Assembly: GCA_019313915.1 (NCBI GenBank)
Contig: JAFDAJ010000025.1
Location: 1 to 61,171 of the forward strand
Reading direction: 5' to 3'
DNA length: 61,171 bases
From: Deltaproteobacteria bacterium
Lineage (GTDB): Bacteria; Myxococcota_A; Polyangia; Polyangiales; Houyiibacteriaceae
Shown one piece after another: positions 42,947-50,818 of this stretch (the first letter of the stretch is position 1; the number at the start of each line of letters is the position of its first letter). The position numbers and the translations under genes were made by a program. Under the pieces are notes generated by a model. It saw nothing but the letters and a program-made list of their open reading frames with translations. It made no database searches and was not told the origin of the DNA.

Positions 42947-44650
42947 ATGCACGAGAATGCAACCAATGCCTTCGTGGCTGGGGTGCTGGTGGGGAAGCCC
43001 ATCTTCCGCGCGCCCGGCATCGTCGTACACGGGGGACTGGACCGCGAAGACCGGGAAGTGGCGGTGATCGTCCTCCAGGCAGTGACGACCGACGGGCAGA
43101 AGCTGAACTTCGAAAACATCGCTCGTTACGCTGACGCCTCCGGCATCGAGATCATCAAGGAAGAGCCCCACGTCATTCTCGCCACGCCGGAACCGAAAGG
43201 GATCTTTCGCGACCTGCCGTGGAGCTCGTGGCGCCTCGAGGAGCGCATCCGGCATTTTCACGAGGTGGCGATCATCGTCCAGCGGTTCCACGCGACCGAC
43301 GTCCCGGTAGGCACGCTCTCCCCGAAGTACATCGCGGTCGACGAAGAGCTCAAGCCGTTCTTCCTAGGTCCGCGCATCGCGCCTCGCAGCGGCGCCTACG
43401 TCCCACCGGAAACCGCGAGCGAACGACGCATCGATCTGCGCTCGGACGTCTACTCGCTTGGGAGGCTTCTCTACTTCGTGGTCGCCGGCGAGGAGCCACC
43501 GCGTGAGGCGCGGGACATCCCCATGCTCGAAGAGCTAGGAGGCTACCCGGCCGGCCTCGTACGGATCATTCGCAAAGCGACGTGCCAAAAGCCTGACGAT
43601 CGATACCGGTACGTCGACGAGCTCCTGACGGACCTCGATCGGTACCGGGAACACGCCGATGTCGGCATGTTGCACCCCGAAGTGGACGATCGAAACACGG
43701 GCATCCTGAGCGTTGTTCCCGATGCCCCGAAAGAACCGGAGCCAAAGGCCGCACCCGAAACCGTAGTCCCCACAAAACAACAGGCAAAGGCAACCTTCAC
43801 GGCGAGTCCGTTGAAGCTGCAGTGGCTGTTCCGCGGGATAGGGCTAGCGATAGCGTTCGCCGGCATCGCGTTTCTCGTCAGCGACTATCTCGATGCGCAA
43901 GCAAGCTTGCGGGCGCTAACGCCTCAGGAGTCGGGCGAGCTCTCGAGCTTCGTGAGCGAAGCCTCCGTGTCCGATGGGTATCCCCCTGCGTTGTTCGCCC
44001 AGGTCGACGAGTCCTGGGAGCTCTTGTCCACCGAACGCCGGCAGGAAGAGGCCGAGGCCCTGTTCGAGTCGGCTAGTGCCCGTCTAGGAACGCAGGACGG
44101 ATTCATCCATCGTGGCAGGGCACTCGTGGCCCAGCGGTGGCAAAACGAGGTGACCGTGTTCGGCAGCCTTCAGGGCACTCGTGGCCCAGCGGTGGCAAAA
44201 CGAGGTGACCGTGTTCGGCAGCCTTCACGGAGATACAGAATGAACATCAAAGCTCAGGCCTCGAGACAGCGCCAGCGCCGAGATGGCTACACGCTCGTGG
44301 ACATGATGATCGTCATTCTGATCATGGGCATCCTCGGAAGCGTCGGGCTCAATCAGTACAACAAGTACATCGCCCGGGCGAAGCGGCCCGAGACGATCAT
44401 GGCCTTCCGTGCGATCGCCGCCTCTCAGCGAGAGTACCTGCTCACACATGGCAGATATGCCGGCACCTTCGCGGAGCTTGGATTCAACATGGAAAGCGGC
44501 GCGAAGGTCTCGCCGACCGAAATCCAGGGGTACACCTACAACTATCGAATCCTCCAGGACGACGGGCCTCGGTCTTGGTATGTGGTCGCAACCGGGAATA
44601 TCGACGGGGATGGGTTCCCGGACATCATTGCTGCGAGCAATCCCCGATAA
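42947..44650 (+). CDS. Pseudokinase-membrane protein fused in frame to a type IV pilin-like domain
   Basis: As given, one frame of 567 residues joins two proteins. Residues 1-235 are kinase-like, but the catalytic HRD is replaced ([13 protein letters not shown]), the DFG region reads FLGPRIA and the ATP lysine is not evident; the C-lobe ([31 protein letters not shown]) is recognisable, so it is a pseudokinase. A helix ([23 protein letters not shown]) at about 292-315 crosses the membrane, followed by a small helical domain. At residue 408 a 55-bp duplication begins, after which the frame runs into the pilin. Without the duplicate, the kinase would end LHGDTE and stop, overlapping the pilin start. 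ATG 42947 is preferred to a TTG nine bases upstream. Confidence 0.8.
   Translation: MHENATNAFVAGVLVGKPIFRAPGIVVHGGLDREDREVAVIVLQAVTTDGQKLNFENIARYADASGIEIIKEEPHVILATPEPKGIFRDLPWSSWRLEERIRHFHEVAIIVQRFHATDVPVGTLSPKYIAVDEELKPFFLGPRIAPRSGAYVPPETASERRIDLRSDVYSLGRLLYFVVAGEEPPREARDIPMLEELGGYPAGLVRIIRKATCQKPDDRYRYVDELLTDLDRYREHADVGMLHPEVDDRNTGILSVVPDAPKEPEPKAAPETVVPTKQQAKATFTASPLKLQWLFRGIGLAIAFAGIAFLVSDYLDAQASLRALTPQESGELSSFVSEASVSDGYPPALFAQVDESWELLSTERRQEEAEALFESASARLGTQDGFIHRGRALVAQRWQNEVTVFGSLQGTRGPAVAKRGDRVRQPSRRYRMNIKAQASRQRQRRDGYTLVDMMIVILIMGILGSVGLNQYNKYIARAKRPETIMAFRAIAASQREYLLTHGRYAGTFAELGFNMESGAKVSPTEIQGYTYNYRILQDDGPRSWYVVATGNIDGDGFPDIIAASNPR
44116..44225. repeat. Perfect 55-bp tandem duplication joining pseudokinase and pilin genes
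   Basis: Bases 44116-44170 and 44171-44225 are identical over 55 bp. The unit includes CAGGGCACTCGTGGCCCAGC and ends with CGGCAGCCTT. Since 55 is one more than a multiple of three, the extra copy shifts the frame: the first reading gives VFGSL, the second QGTRG. The result bypasses the TGA at 44241-44243. Confidence 0.97.
44240..44650 (+). CDS. Type IV pilin-like protein (prepilin)
   Basis: The 136-residue prepilin begins at ATG 44240 with GGAG seven bases upstream, so it can still be translated on its own. The short basic leader [16 protein letters not shown] ends in the prepilin cleavage glycine, followed by [32 protein letters not shown], a type III signal and pilin alpha-1 helix. Residue 5 of the mature form is Asp instead of the usual Glu. 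The globular half has beta strands ([33 protein letters not shown]) with a DGDG loop like calcium-binding pseudopilins. Originally the ATG overlapped the kinase stop (ATGA). No other pilus genes are near. Confidence 0.85.
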   Translation: MNIKAQASRQRQRRDGYTLVDMMIVILIMGILGSVGLNQYNKYIARAKRPETIMAFRAIAASQREYLLTHGRYAGTFAELGFNMESGAKVSPTEIQGYTYNYRILQDDGPRSWYVVATGNIDGDGFPDIIAASNPR

Positions 44651-44676
44651 ACTGAACGGTTGGTAAGGTACCCCAC

Positions 44677-44704
44677 TTGAGGACTGTAAATTTATTCCTA
44701 TACT
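44677..44704 (+). promoter_or_regulatory. Predicted promoter of the Gly-Asn repeat protein
   Basis: TTGAGG (44677-44682) and TATACT (44699-44704) are separated by 16 bp in an AT-rich gap. Transcription would begin near 44711, just before GAAAGGGGC, the ribosome-binding site of the gene starting at 44728. Confidence 0.6.
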
Positions 44705-44727
44705 GAAACTTGAAAGGGGCATCTGAA

Positions 44728-45144
<417 letters not shown>

Positions 45145-45168
45145 CGTCGTCGCTGGCTGAAACAACAG

Positions 45169-45193
45169 GAAGGGCGCCCTGCGGGGCGCCTTC
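45169..45193. terminator. Strong hairpin terminator between convergent genes
   Basis: GAAGGGCGCCC and GGGGCGCCTTC pair around a three-base loop, followed on the plus strand by TCCGTTT. It ends the secreted-protein gene (45144) and probably also the convergent oxidase gene ending at 45199. Confidence 0.75.
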
Positions 45194-45198
45194 TCCGT

Positions 45199-46815
45199 TT
45201 AAGGGGCGGGGTCGATGAGCACGCCGGGGTTCATCACGGCACCTGGGTCGAGCGCGCCCTTGACCGCGCGGAGCGCGTCCCCGAACAACGCCGGGCGTTG
45301 CTTCTCGTACCACGGACGATGGACCCGGCCGACCGCGTGGTGATGGGTGATGGTGCCGCCGTGGCTGATTACCGCGTCGGAAGCGGCCTGCTTGATCGTC
45401 ATCCATTGATCGAGCTCTGCGCCGTGCCGCCCGGGCGCGATGAACGTGAAGTACGGCGCCGGCCCATCGGGATACACGTGCGTGAAACGGCAGCTGATGA
45501 AGCCCTTGCCGCACGCGTCCTTCATCGCTTGGCGCACGTCGCGGACGACGCCCGTGTGCAAGCGTTCGAAGTTGTCCCAGGTGCATGCGGTCTCGAAGGT
45601 GTCCACGATGATGCCCATGCTCGCCATGATGTTCAGGAGATAGGGCGCCTCGAGGAAGGCATCGCGCCATACCCCGGCGCCGTCGCTGTCCCCGCTACGC
45701 TCGCCGCCCTCCCGATACACGGGCCCTTTGGGACACGTGCCGCCATGGTCGGCGACGAGCTCGAGCGCTCGCTCCATCCACACCTGGACCGAATGATCGG
45801 CAGACTCGAACGCCACCACCAGCACGTGCGTCCCGTCCATCGTCACTGCGTTGAGAGCGGCCTCGCGCTTGTCGAGGAGCCGGCAATTGCTCGGATAGAG
45901 CCCGGACTGCGAGAGCGCTCTAACCGCTTCGACGGCCGCCCCGTAGTCGGTGAAGTGCGCGGTCGCCGTCGCGCGAAACACCGGCCGGGGGCGCACCCGC
46001 ATCCAGGCTTCGGTGATGACACCGAAAATCCCCTCGGAGCCCACCATGAGCCGATCCGGGCTCGGTCCTGCTCCAGACCCTGGGAGCCGTCGCGACTCCC
46101 ACACGCCCTTCGGAGTGATCGCCCGCGTCGACTGAACCAGGTCGTCGATGTGCGTGTACACGGTCGCAAAATGGCCGCCCGCGCGCGTCGCAACCCAACC
46201 GCCGAGGGTCGAGAACTCGAAGGACTGCGGGAAGTGGCGAAGGGTGAGCCCCTGCTCGGCAAGCTGCGCTTCCAATCCGGGCCCGGTCGCACCCGCTTGG
46301 ATGCGAGCGGACAAGGAGCTCCGTTCGACTTCGACGACCCGATCGAGACGCCCCAGATCTAGGCTCAGCACGGCGCGGTAGCGATCATCCACATCGCCCT
46401 CGACGCCGCCGACCACACTGGTTCCGCCGCCAAACGGAATAACCGCGACCTTCGCATCGCTCGCCCAGTCGAGTATGGCGGTGATCTCCGCTTCGCTTCC
46501 CGGCGTCGCGACCAGATCGGGCGCGGGGGAAAAATCCCCACGAAAACCACGGACGATGTCGCGATAGCTCTTGCCGTACGTACGCCGGACCCGTGCCTCG
46601 TGCTCGTTGTTCACGAAGCCCGCTAGGACCGAAGGCGCGCTCACGCGGGGCGCGCGGAGCTCGATCGACTCGAGCGATGGAGGCTCGTCGCACCGCTCGG
46701 GAGCGAAGCCCACCATCAACTGGGCATGCTTCCCAGTGGCCTTCCGGGTCGTCGCGTCAGGGAACTTGTCCGCCCAGCCCCATCCCCAGAAGCTCCGCTT
46801 TCGTGTGTCGTTCAT
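45199..46815 (-). CDS. Alkylglycerone-phosphate synthase-like FAD enzyme (ether lipid synthesis)
   Basis: The 538-residue flavoprotein is of the FAD_binding_4/vanillyl-alcohol oxidase fold. The FAD-binding region is VIPFGGGTSVVGGVEG (about residue 125), with QAGATGPGLEAQLAEQGLTLRHFPQSFEFSTLGGWVATRAGG, and the C-terminus has GGTITHHHAVGRVHRPW, the His-rich motif of alkyl-dihydroxyacetone-phosphate synthases. Such enzymes exchange acyl for alkyl chains to make ether lipids, which myxobacteria use in development. The N-terminal WGWGWADKFPD is also typical. It is divergent from an SDR gene; in this family reductases follow in the pathway. Confidence 0.88.
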   Translation of the reverse strand: MNDTRKRSFWGWGWADKFPDATTRKATGKHAQLMVGFAPERCDEPPSLESIELRAPRVSAPSVLAGFVNNEHEARVRRTYGKSYRDIVRGFRGDFSPAPDLVATPGSEAEITAILDWASDAKVAVIPFGGGTSVVGGVEGDVDDRYRAVLSLDLGRLDRVVEVERSSLSARIQAGATGPGLEAQLAEQGLTLRHFPQSFEFSTLGGWVATRAGGHFATVYTHIDDLVQSTRAITPKGVWESRRLPGSGAGPSPDRLMVGSEGIFGVITEAWMRVRPRPVFRATATAHFTDYGAAVEAVRALSQSGLYPSNCRLLDKREAALNAVTMDGTHVLVVAFESADHSVQVWMERALELVADHGGTCPKGPVYREGGERSGDSDGAGVWRDAFLEAPYLLNIMASMGIIVDTFETACTWDNFERLHTGVVRDVRQAMKDACGKGFISCRFTHVYPDGPAPYFTFIAPGRHGAELDQWMTIKQAASDAVISHGGTITHHHAVGRVHRPWYEKQRPALFGDALRAVKGALDPGAVMNPGVLIDPAP

Positions 46816-46892
46816 CGGGGGGCACCGTTCGCCATGGCGCCACCCTCTGCAAGCGGCTTGACGGACCCTCCGATCGGGGCTTCCCTCCGCGC

Positions 46893-47720
46893 ATGTCTTT
46901 CCCGCAACCGCTTCGCGCGGTCGTCACCGGAGCCGGCAGTGGTTTGGGCCGCGCATTGGCACTCGACCTCGCGCGGCGCGGCGCCTCGCTGATCATCTCT
47001 GATATCGACCCCTCCTCCGCAGAGCAGACCGCGGAGCTGGTTCGAGGGCGGCAAGCGCAGGCCGAGGTCATCCCGTGCGACGTCACCGACCGCGATGCGG
47101 TATTCGCGCTCATCGAGGAGACCGAAAAGCGTCTGGGTGGCATCGACCTCATCGCCAACAACGCCGGCGTCGCGGTCGGCGGACCCTTCGACGAGATCTC
47201 GATCGAGGACTGGCGCTGGGCGGTCGACATCAATCTCTGGGGTGTGATCTACGGCTGTCAGGCGGCGGTTCCCAAGATGCGGGCGCAAGGCCGCGGCTAC
47301 ATCCTCAACGTCGCGTCGGCTGCGGGCCTCTTGGCTCCTCCAAGCATGTCTGCCTACAACGTGACCAAGGCAGGCGTCGTGTCCCTGAGTGAGACACTAT
47401 TCGCCGAATACAAATCCGAAGGCATTCGGGTGGCGGTGCTTTGCCCGACGTTCTTCCGTACGAACATCGTCGAAGCGGGGCGAGGCGCTAGCACGGACAA
47501 GGAGGACGCCCAGATCATCCGATGGATGGAACGCTCCAAAGTGCAAGCACCTGATGTAGCCAAGGGCGCCATCGACTCGGTGCGGGACGGCAAGCTCTAC
47601 GCGCAACCGATGCGAGACGGGCGGATGGCGTGGCGCCTCAAGCGAACCTCCCCTCAACGTTTCTACGAGTCGATGAGCAGGGCGCACCAAAAATTCCTAA
47701 AAGGTCGCAACAAGCACTAA
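46893..47720 (+). CDS. Short-chain dehydrogenase/reductase
   Basis: The 275-residue SDR has the cofactor motif TGAGSGLGRALAL (about residues 12-24), DVTDRDAV, NNAGVAVGGP, the catalytic Ser region (NVASAAGLLAPP), and YNVTK. The aspartate in SDIDPSS favours NAD over NADP. The C-terminal end (RRAHQKFLKGRN-like, MSRAHQKFLKGRNKH) is basic. Its position back to back with the ether-lipid synthase and ahead of another SDR hints at a role in lipid or alcohol metabolism, but this is inference. ATG 46893 is chosen over longer frames that read antisense of the neighbour. Confidence 0.93.
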   Translation: MSFPQPLRAVVTGAGSGLGRALALDLARRGASLIISDIDPSSAEQTAELVRGRQAQAEVIPCDVTDRDAVFALIEETEKRLGGIDLIANNAGVAVGGPFDEISIEDWRWAVDINLWGVIYGCQAAVPKMRAQGRGYILNVASAAGLLAPPSMSAYNVTKAGVVSLSETLFAEYKSEGIRVAVLCPTFFRTNIVEAGRGASTDKEDAQIIRWMERSKVQAPDVAKGAIDSVRDGKLYAQPMRDGRMAWRLKRTSPQRFYESMSRAHQKFLKGRNKH

Positions 47721-47762
47721 TTGACCAAGGAAGCTCGACGCTGCTATCCCCCGCCGACGCCC

Positions 47763-48599
47763 ATGCGACCCACCTCCACCTGGCTTCTGACACTCACGCT
47801 GCTCTGGGCAGCTGCGCCCACGACCCCGGCAAGCGCTGAGGACGCCATCACCGACGTTTCAGAGACTGCCGAGGTCGAAGCGCCGGTGGCCGCCGCAGTG
47901 ATCCAGGAAGAGCCCGATGTCGGCAGCCGCGATGCGCTCGTCTACAACGCCGAAATCCTAGACGAGCTGCTGGAGCGATCGACGAAAGAGACGATCAAGG
48001 AGCAGAAGTTCGCTGCCGCCGCCGGCATCTTAGGGGGCGGGATCCTGCTCGGCGTCGGTAGCTGGCGTCTCATTGAAAATGAACCCGATAGCCAATATTC
48101 GCGGGGCCTTGGCGTGATGTTCATGACGCTCGGCATGGTCGATCTCACCGCGGGCGTTTTCGCGATGACTCGCGTCGCGCACGAGAAGCGTCGGCTCGAT
48201 CGCTGGGAGCGAGTGCGCGAGGACGGCATCACCGAGCTCGAGCTAGCGCACTTTGAAGGCGAGCTGCAGGCCGCCCATGAAACTCGCGAGGGCGAGCGCC
48301 TGTTGGTGCGCTGGGTCAGCTTCACCCATGCGCTGGCTGGCCTCTTGGTCCTCGCGTACACCCCTATTCCCGACGGCACGACCCAAAACGACCGCGTGTC
48401 GGGCTACGTCATCGGCGCGATTTTCACCGTGGCAGGCACCGCCACCTTTGCGGCCTCGTTTCGCAAGACCCCAAGCGAAAAGGCTTGGGAGCAGTACAAC
48501 ATGCGCAAGATTCCAACGCCCGGGCACGAGTTCACCTGGGGAGTCGCCCCGTCGATTTCCAGGCGGGGTGCCGGCCTTTCGTTTGGCGGCACGTTCTAG
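47763..48599 (+). CDS. Exported membrane protein of unknown function
   Basis: The 278-residue protein starts at ATG 47763 and has a signal peptide (PTSTWLLTLTLLWAAAPTTPASAE). Two membrane helices follow near the middle (FAAAAGILGGGILLGVGSW and GVMFMTLGMVDLTAGVFAM), and two more after residue 175 (WVSFTHALAGLLVLAYTPIP and GYVIGAIFTVAGTATFAASF). Between them lies a charged, helical stretch rich in Arg and Glu (HEKRRLDRWERVREDG). The C-terminus ends in a hydrophobic and aromatic pattern (ISRRGAGLSFGGTF) that looks like a beta-strand. The family is unknown. The gene lies between two SDR genes on the same strand. Confidence 0.75.
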   Translation: MRPTSTWLLTLTLLWAAAPTTPASAEDAITDVSETAEVEAPVAAAVIQEEPDVGSRDALVYNAEILDELLERSTKETIKEQKFAAAAGILGGGILLGVGSWRLIENEPDSQYSRGLGVMFMTLGMVDLTAGVFAMTRVAHEKRRLDRWERVREDGITELELAHFEGELQAAHETREGERLLVRWVSFTHALAGLLVLAYTPIPDGTTQNDRVSGYVIGAIFTVAGTATFAASFRKTPSEKAWEQYNMRKIPTPGHEFTWGVAPSISRRGAGLSFGGTF

Positions 48600-48647
48600 C
48601 CGCAACCGGCTTGCACGGCGGCCCGCACAGCGAGTAGGAAGCCCCCT

Positions 48648-49391
48648 ATGGAGCTCGACCAACTCAAAGTCATCATCACTGGCGGTGCCTCCGGGCTCGG
48701 AGAGCACTTCGCCAAACAGCTTCTCGCCGCAGGCGCTCAAGTCGCCGTGGGCGATGTCAACGAAGAAGGCCTCGCCGCCCTTCCCGAGGGCATTCACCGT
48801 CGCAAGCTCAACGTCGCCGATCAAGACGACATCGCGAGCTTCGTTCCGTGGGCCGCCGAGCAAATGGGCGGTCTCAACGGGCTCATCAACAACGCCGGCA
48901 TCATCCGCGACGGCCTGTGGGTCGGCAAGAGCCGCAAGACCGGCGAGATCCGGCGGATGTCCCGTGAGGATTGGGACCTGGTCATCGCGATCAATCTCAC
49001 GGGCGCCGTCCTGATGGTGCAAGAGGTCGTCGCGCACATGATCGAGAACGGCGCGCCGGGCGTCATCGTGAACATCTCGTCGGTCGCGCGTCACGGCAAC
49101 CGAGGTCAAACCAACTACGTCGCGGCAAAGGCCGCCCTCGCCGCCAACACGCGCACCTGGATGAAGGAGTTCGCTCCATACGGCATCCGGGTCGCCGCGG
49201 TGGCTCCGGGCGCCACCGAAACCTCGATGACGGCCGGAATGAACCAGAAGGCGCTCGACATGATCCGCGCGTCGATTCCGCTCGGCCGCATGGGACAGCC
49301 CGAGGACATCTGGCGCGCAGTGAAGTTCATCTTCGAGTGCGACTACTTCACCGGCGAAACGATCGACGTGGCCGGCGGCGCCACGCTCTGA
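48648..49391 (+). CDS. Short-chain dehydrogenase/reductase, FabG-like
   Basis: The 247-residue SDR shows ITGGASGLGEHFAKQLL (cofactor loop), NVADQDDI, NNAGIIRDG, NISSVARHGNRGQTNYVAAKAAL with catalytic Ser, Tyr and Lys, and the C-terminal GETIDVAGGATL typical of 3-oxoacyl-ACP reductases and related dehydrogenases. The segment around WVGKSRKTGEIRRMSREDW is slightly longer than in FabG, so the substrate may differ. It is the last gene of a plus-strand run (46893-49391), directly abutting the convergent membrane-protein gene at 49392. Confidence 0.93.
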   Translation: MELDQLKVIITGGASGLGEHFAKQLLAAGAQVAVGDVNEEGLAALPEGIHRRKLNVADQDDIASFVPWAAEQMGGLNGLINNAGIIRDGLWVGKSRKTGEIRRMSREDWDLVIAINLTGAVLMVQEVVAHMIENGAPGVIVNISSVARHGNRGQTNYVAAKAALAANTRTWMKEFAPYGIRVAAVAPGATETSMTAGMNQKALDMIRASIPLGRMGQPEDIWRAVKFIFECDYFTGETIDVAGGATL

Positions 49392-49724
49392 TCAGCCGAG
49401 CATCCGCATGATGGCGCGATGCGCGAAATAGCCAACCGGCAACAACGCGCATCCCAATGCATACGCGCCCCAAAACGAAAAGCGGTCGCGCATCAGAAAC
49501 GGGATGAAGAACAAGATCGTGATCGGGAGCGCCACCAGGATGCTGCGGGCCATCTGGAATGCGCTGTCGGCGTCCCTGTGCTGCAGGTACGCAAGCGGAA
49601 GCACGAGCAGCGTCGCCAAAGGCAGCGCGATCACGAAACCGGCGGTGACAGGATATCGTCGCGAAAGCCACGCTGCGACGCCGATGGCGAGCGCCGACAC
49701 GAGCGTGTTCAGGACGATGAGCAT
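49392..49724 (-). CDS. Small four-helix membrane protein
   Basis: The 110-residue protein has four hydrophobic segments (NTLVSALAIGVAAWLS, GFVIALPLATLLVLPLAYL, SILVALPITILFFIPFL, SFWGAYALGCALLPVGYF) and short polar loops, ending with HRAIMRMLG. It looks like a small integral membrane protein of the DUF3147-like type, but I am not certain of the family. Its stop abuts the stop of the convergent SDR gene. It follows the TatT-like gene by 19 bp in the same direction, so co-transcription is likely. Confidence 0.8.
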   Translation of the reverse strand: MLIVLNTLVSALAIGVAAWLSRRYPVTAGFVIALPLATLLVLPLAYLQHRDADSAFQMARSILVALPITILFFIPFLMRDRFSFWGAYALGCALLPVGYFAHRAIMRMLG

Positions 49725-49743
49725 GTTGTCCTGCCCGCGTTGA

Positions 49744-50676
49744 TCACTCGCTGAGGTCGCTGAAGAAGTACTCGATCTGGTCGAGGTATCGCGCTGCGCG
49801 ACGCCGGGCGATGGCGTTCGACAAGCGCGCCTCGGGGAGCACGTCGCCCGCGTCGATCACCTCTTGCAGCAGCTCCCTGAAGAGCTTGTGGTCACCGATG
49901 TTCACCGCGTAGTAGCGCGCCATGCTCGTCTGAACCATCAGGTTCCGGCGTTCGGTCTTCTCGAGCACGTCGTCGAGAATCAGCTTTGCAGCGTCCATGT
50001 CGGGCGGAAACTCCGAGGCCGCGAGCACGCCCATGGTCATCTTGCCGATCATGAACATGAAGTCGGGATCGAGCGCGACGGAACGATTGAGGATCACTTT
50101 GGCGAGCGGGAGGTCCGCGACGGTGTCCATGTCCTCCATGCCCATGTTGATCCGGGCGCCGAGGGACGCACCTGCCCAGAGCAGGATGGCCGCGTCCTTC
50201 TTTTCGACGAGCACGGTGTCGACCCAGGCCTGCAGGGTGTCGACGCCGCCCTTGAGGGCATCATCAAAACCCGCGTCCCGGTTGCGCAAGAAGTGCTTCG
50301 AGAGCTCCCATGCCCGCGTGTACATGACCAGCGCCCTGCGCCGCAGGTGCTCGGCCTCTTCCCAGTCATCTTCGATGTCAGCGACCTCGACGCGGTCCTC
50401 GATCCAGCCGGTGCCGTACCCGACGTACGCGCCGACGAGCGACATCCCTATCACCTCGTTGTCCGGAACGACCCGCAGTATGCCTTCCAACTGAATGATG
50501 CTGGCCGGAAAAGACTTCCCGACGAGCACATAGTCCCAGTGCTGCTCGATCCCGGGCGCCGCCCGCCCGAACAGCTCAGCAGTCGAATCGGCAGCCAACT
50601 TCGCCGTGTCGCAGCCGCCAAGCATCAAGAGCCCTGCTGCCAGAACACCGATCCCGAAACCTCTCCAGTGCCACAT
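49744..50676 (-). CDS. TatT-like TRAP-associated lipoprotein
   Basis: The 310-residue protein has a lipoprotein signal (GVLAAGLLMLGGC) and an all-helical, TPR-like body. SFPASIIQLEGILRVVPDNEVIGMSLVGAYVGYGTGWIED near residue 65 and AWELSKHFLRNRDAGFDDAL and LPLAKVILNRSVALDPDFMF are like TatT proteins, which form a trimer in the periplasm with TRAP transporter binding proteins. No TRAP permease or binding protein lies nearby. I choose ATG 50676 over an upstream in-frame ATG because it gives a standard lipoprotein signal. A palindrome lies 41 bp upstream of the start. Confidence 0.8.
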   Translation of the reverse strand: MWHWRGFGIGVLAAGLLMLGGCDTAKLAADSTAELFGRAAPGIEQHWDYVLVGKSFPASIIQLEGILRVVPDNEVIGMSLVGAYVGYGTGWIEDRVEVADIEDDWEEAEHLRRRALVMYTRAWELSKHFLRNRDAGFDDALKGGVDTLQAWVDTVLVEKKDAAILLWAGASLGARINMGMEDMDTVADLPLAKVILNRSVALDPDFMFMIGKMTMGVLAASEFPPDMDAAKLILDDVLEKTERRNLMVQTSMARYYAVNIGDHKLFRELLQEVIDAGDVLPEARLSNAIARRRAARYLDQIEYFFSDLSE

Positions 50677-50717
50677 AGCGCGAAAGTGAACCGGAATCCG
50701 CCCCCCAACACAAGCCA

Positions 50718-50740
50718 AAAAAGGGGACAGTCCCCTTTTT
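50718..50740. repeat. REP-like palindrome, candidate RAYT target
   Basis: A perfect inverted repeat with 11-base arms, AAAAAGGGGAC and GTCCCCTTTTT, around one central A. A related GGACACTGCCCC lies 17 bp later (50757-50768). This form is known from palindromic elements next to REP-associated tyrosine transposases. It lies between divergent genes, so it is not a terminator; no transposase is near. Confidence 0.7.
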
Positions 50741-50818
50741 GAAGGCGTTAAGTCGCGGACACTGCCCCTGGCGAGATTGACATGGGGGGGGTGGCGCGGT
50801 AGGTCGGCGCGGAGAGCG

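Noticed and set aside
50718..50740. Palindrome considered as a transcription terminator
   Set aside because: It lies between two divergent start codons, so no transcript would need to end there; the one-base loop is also unsuitable.
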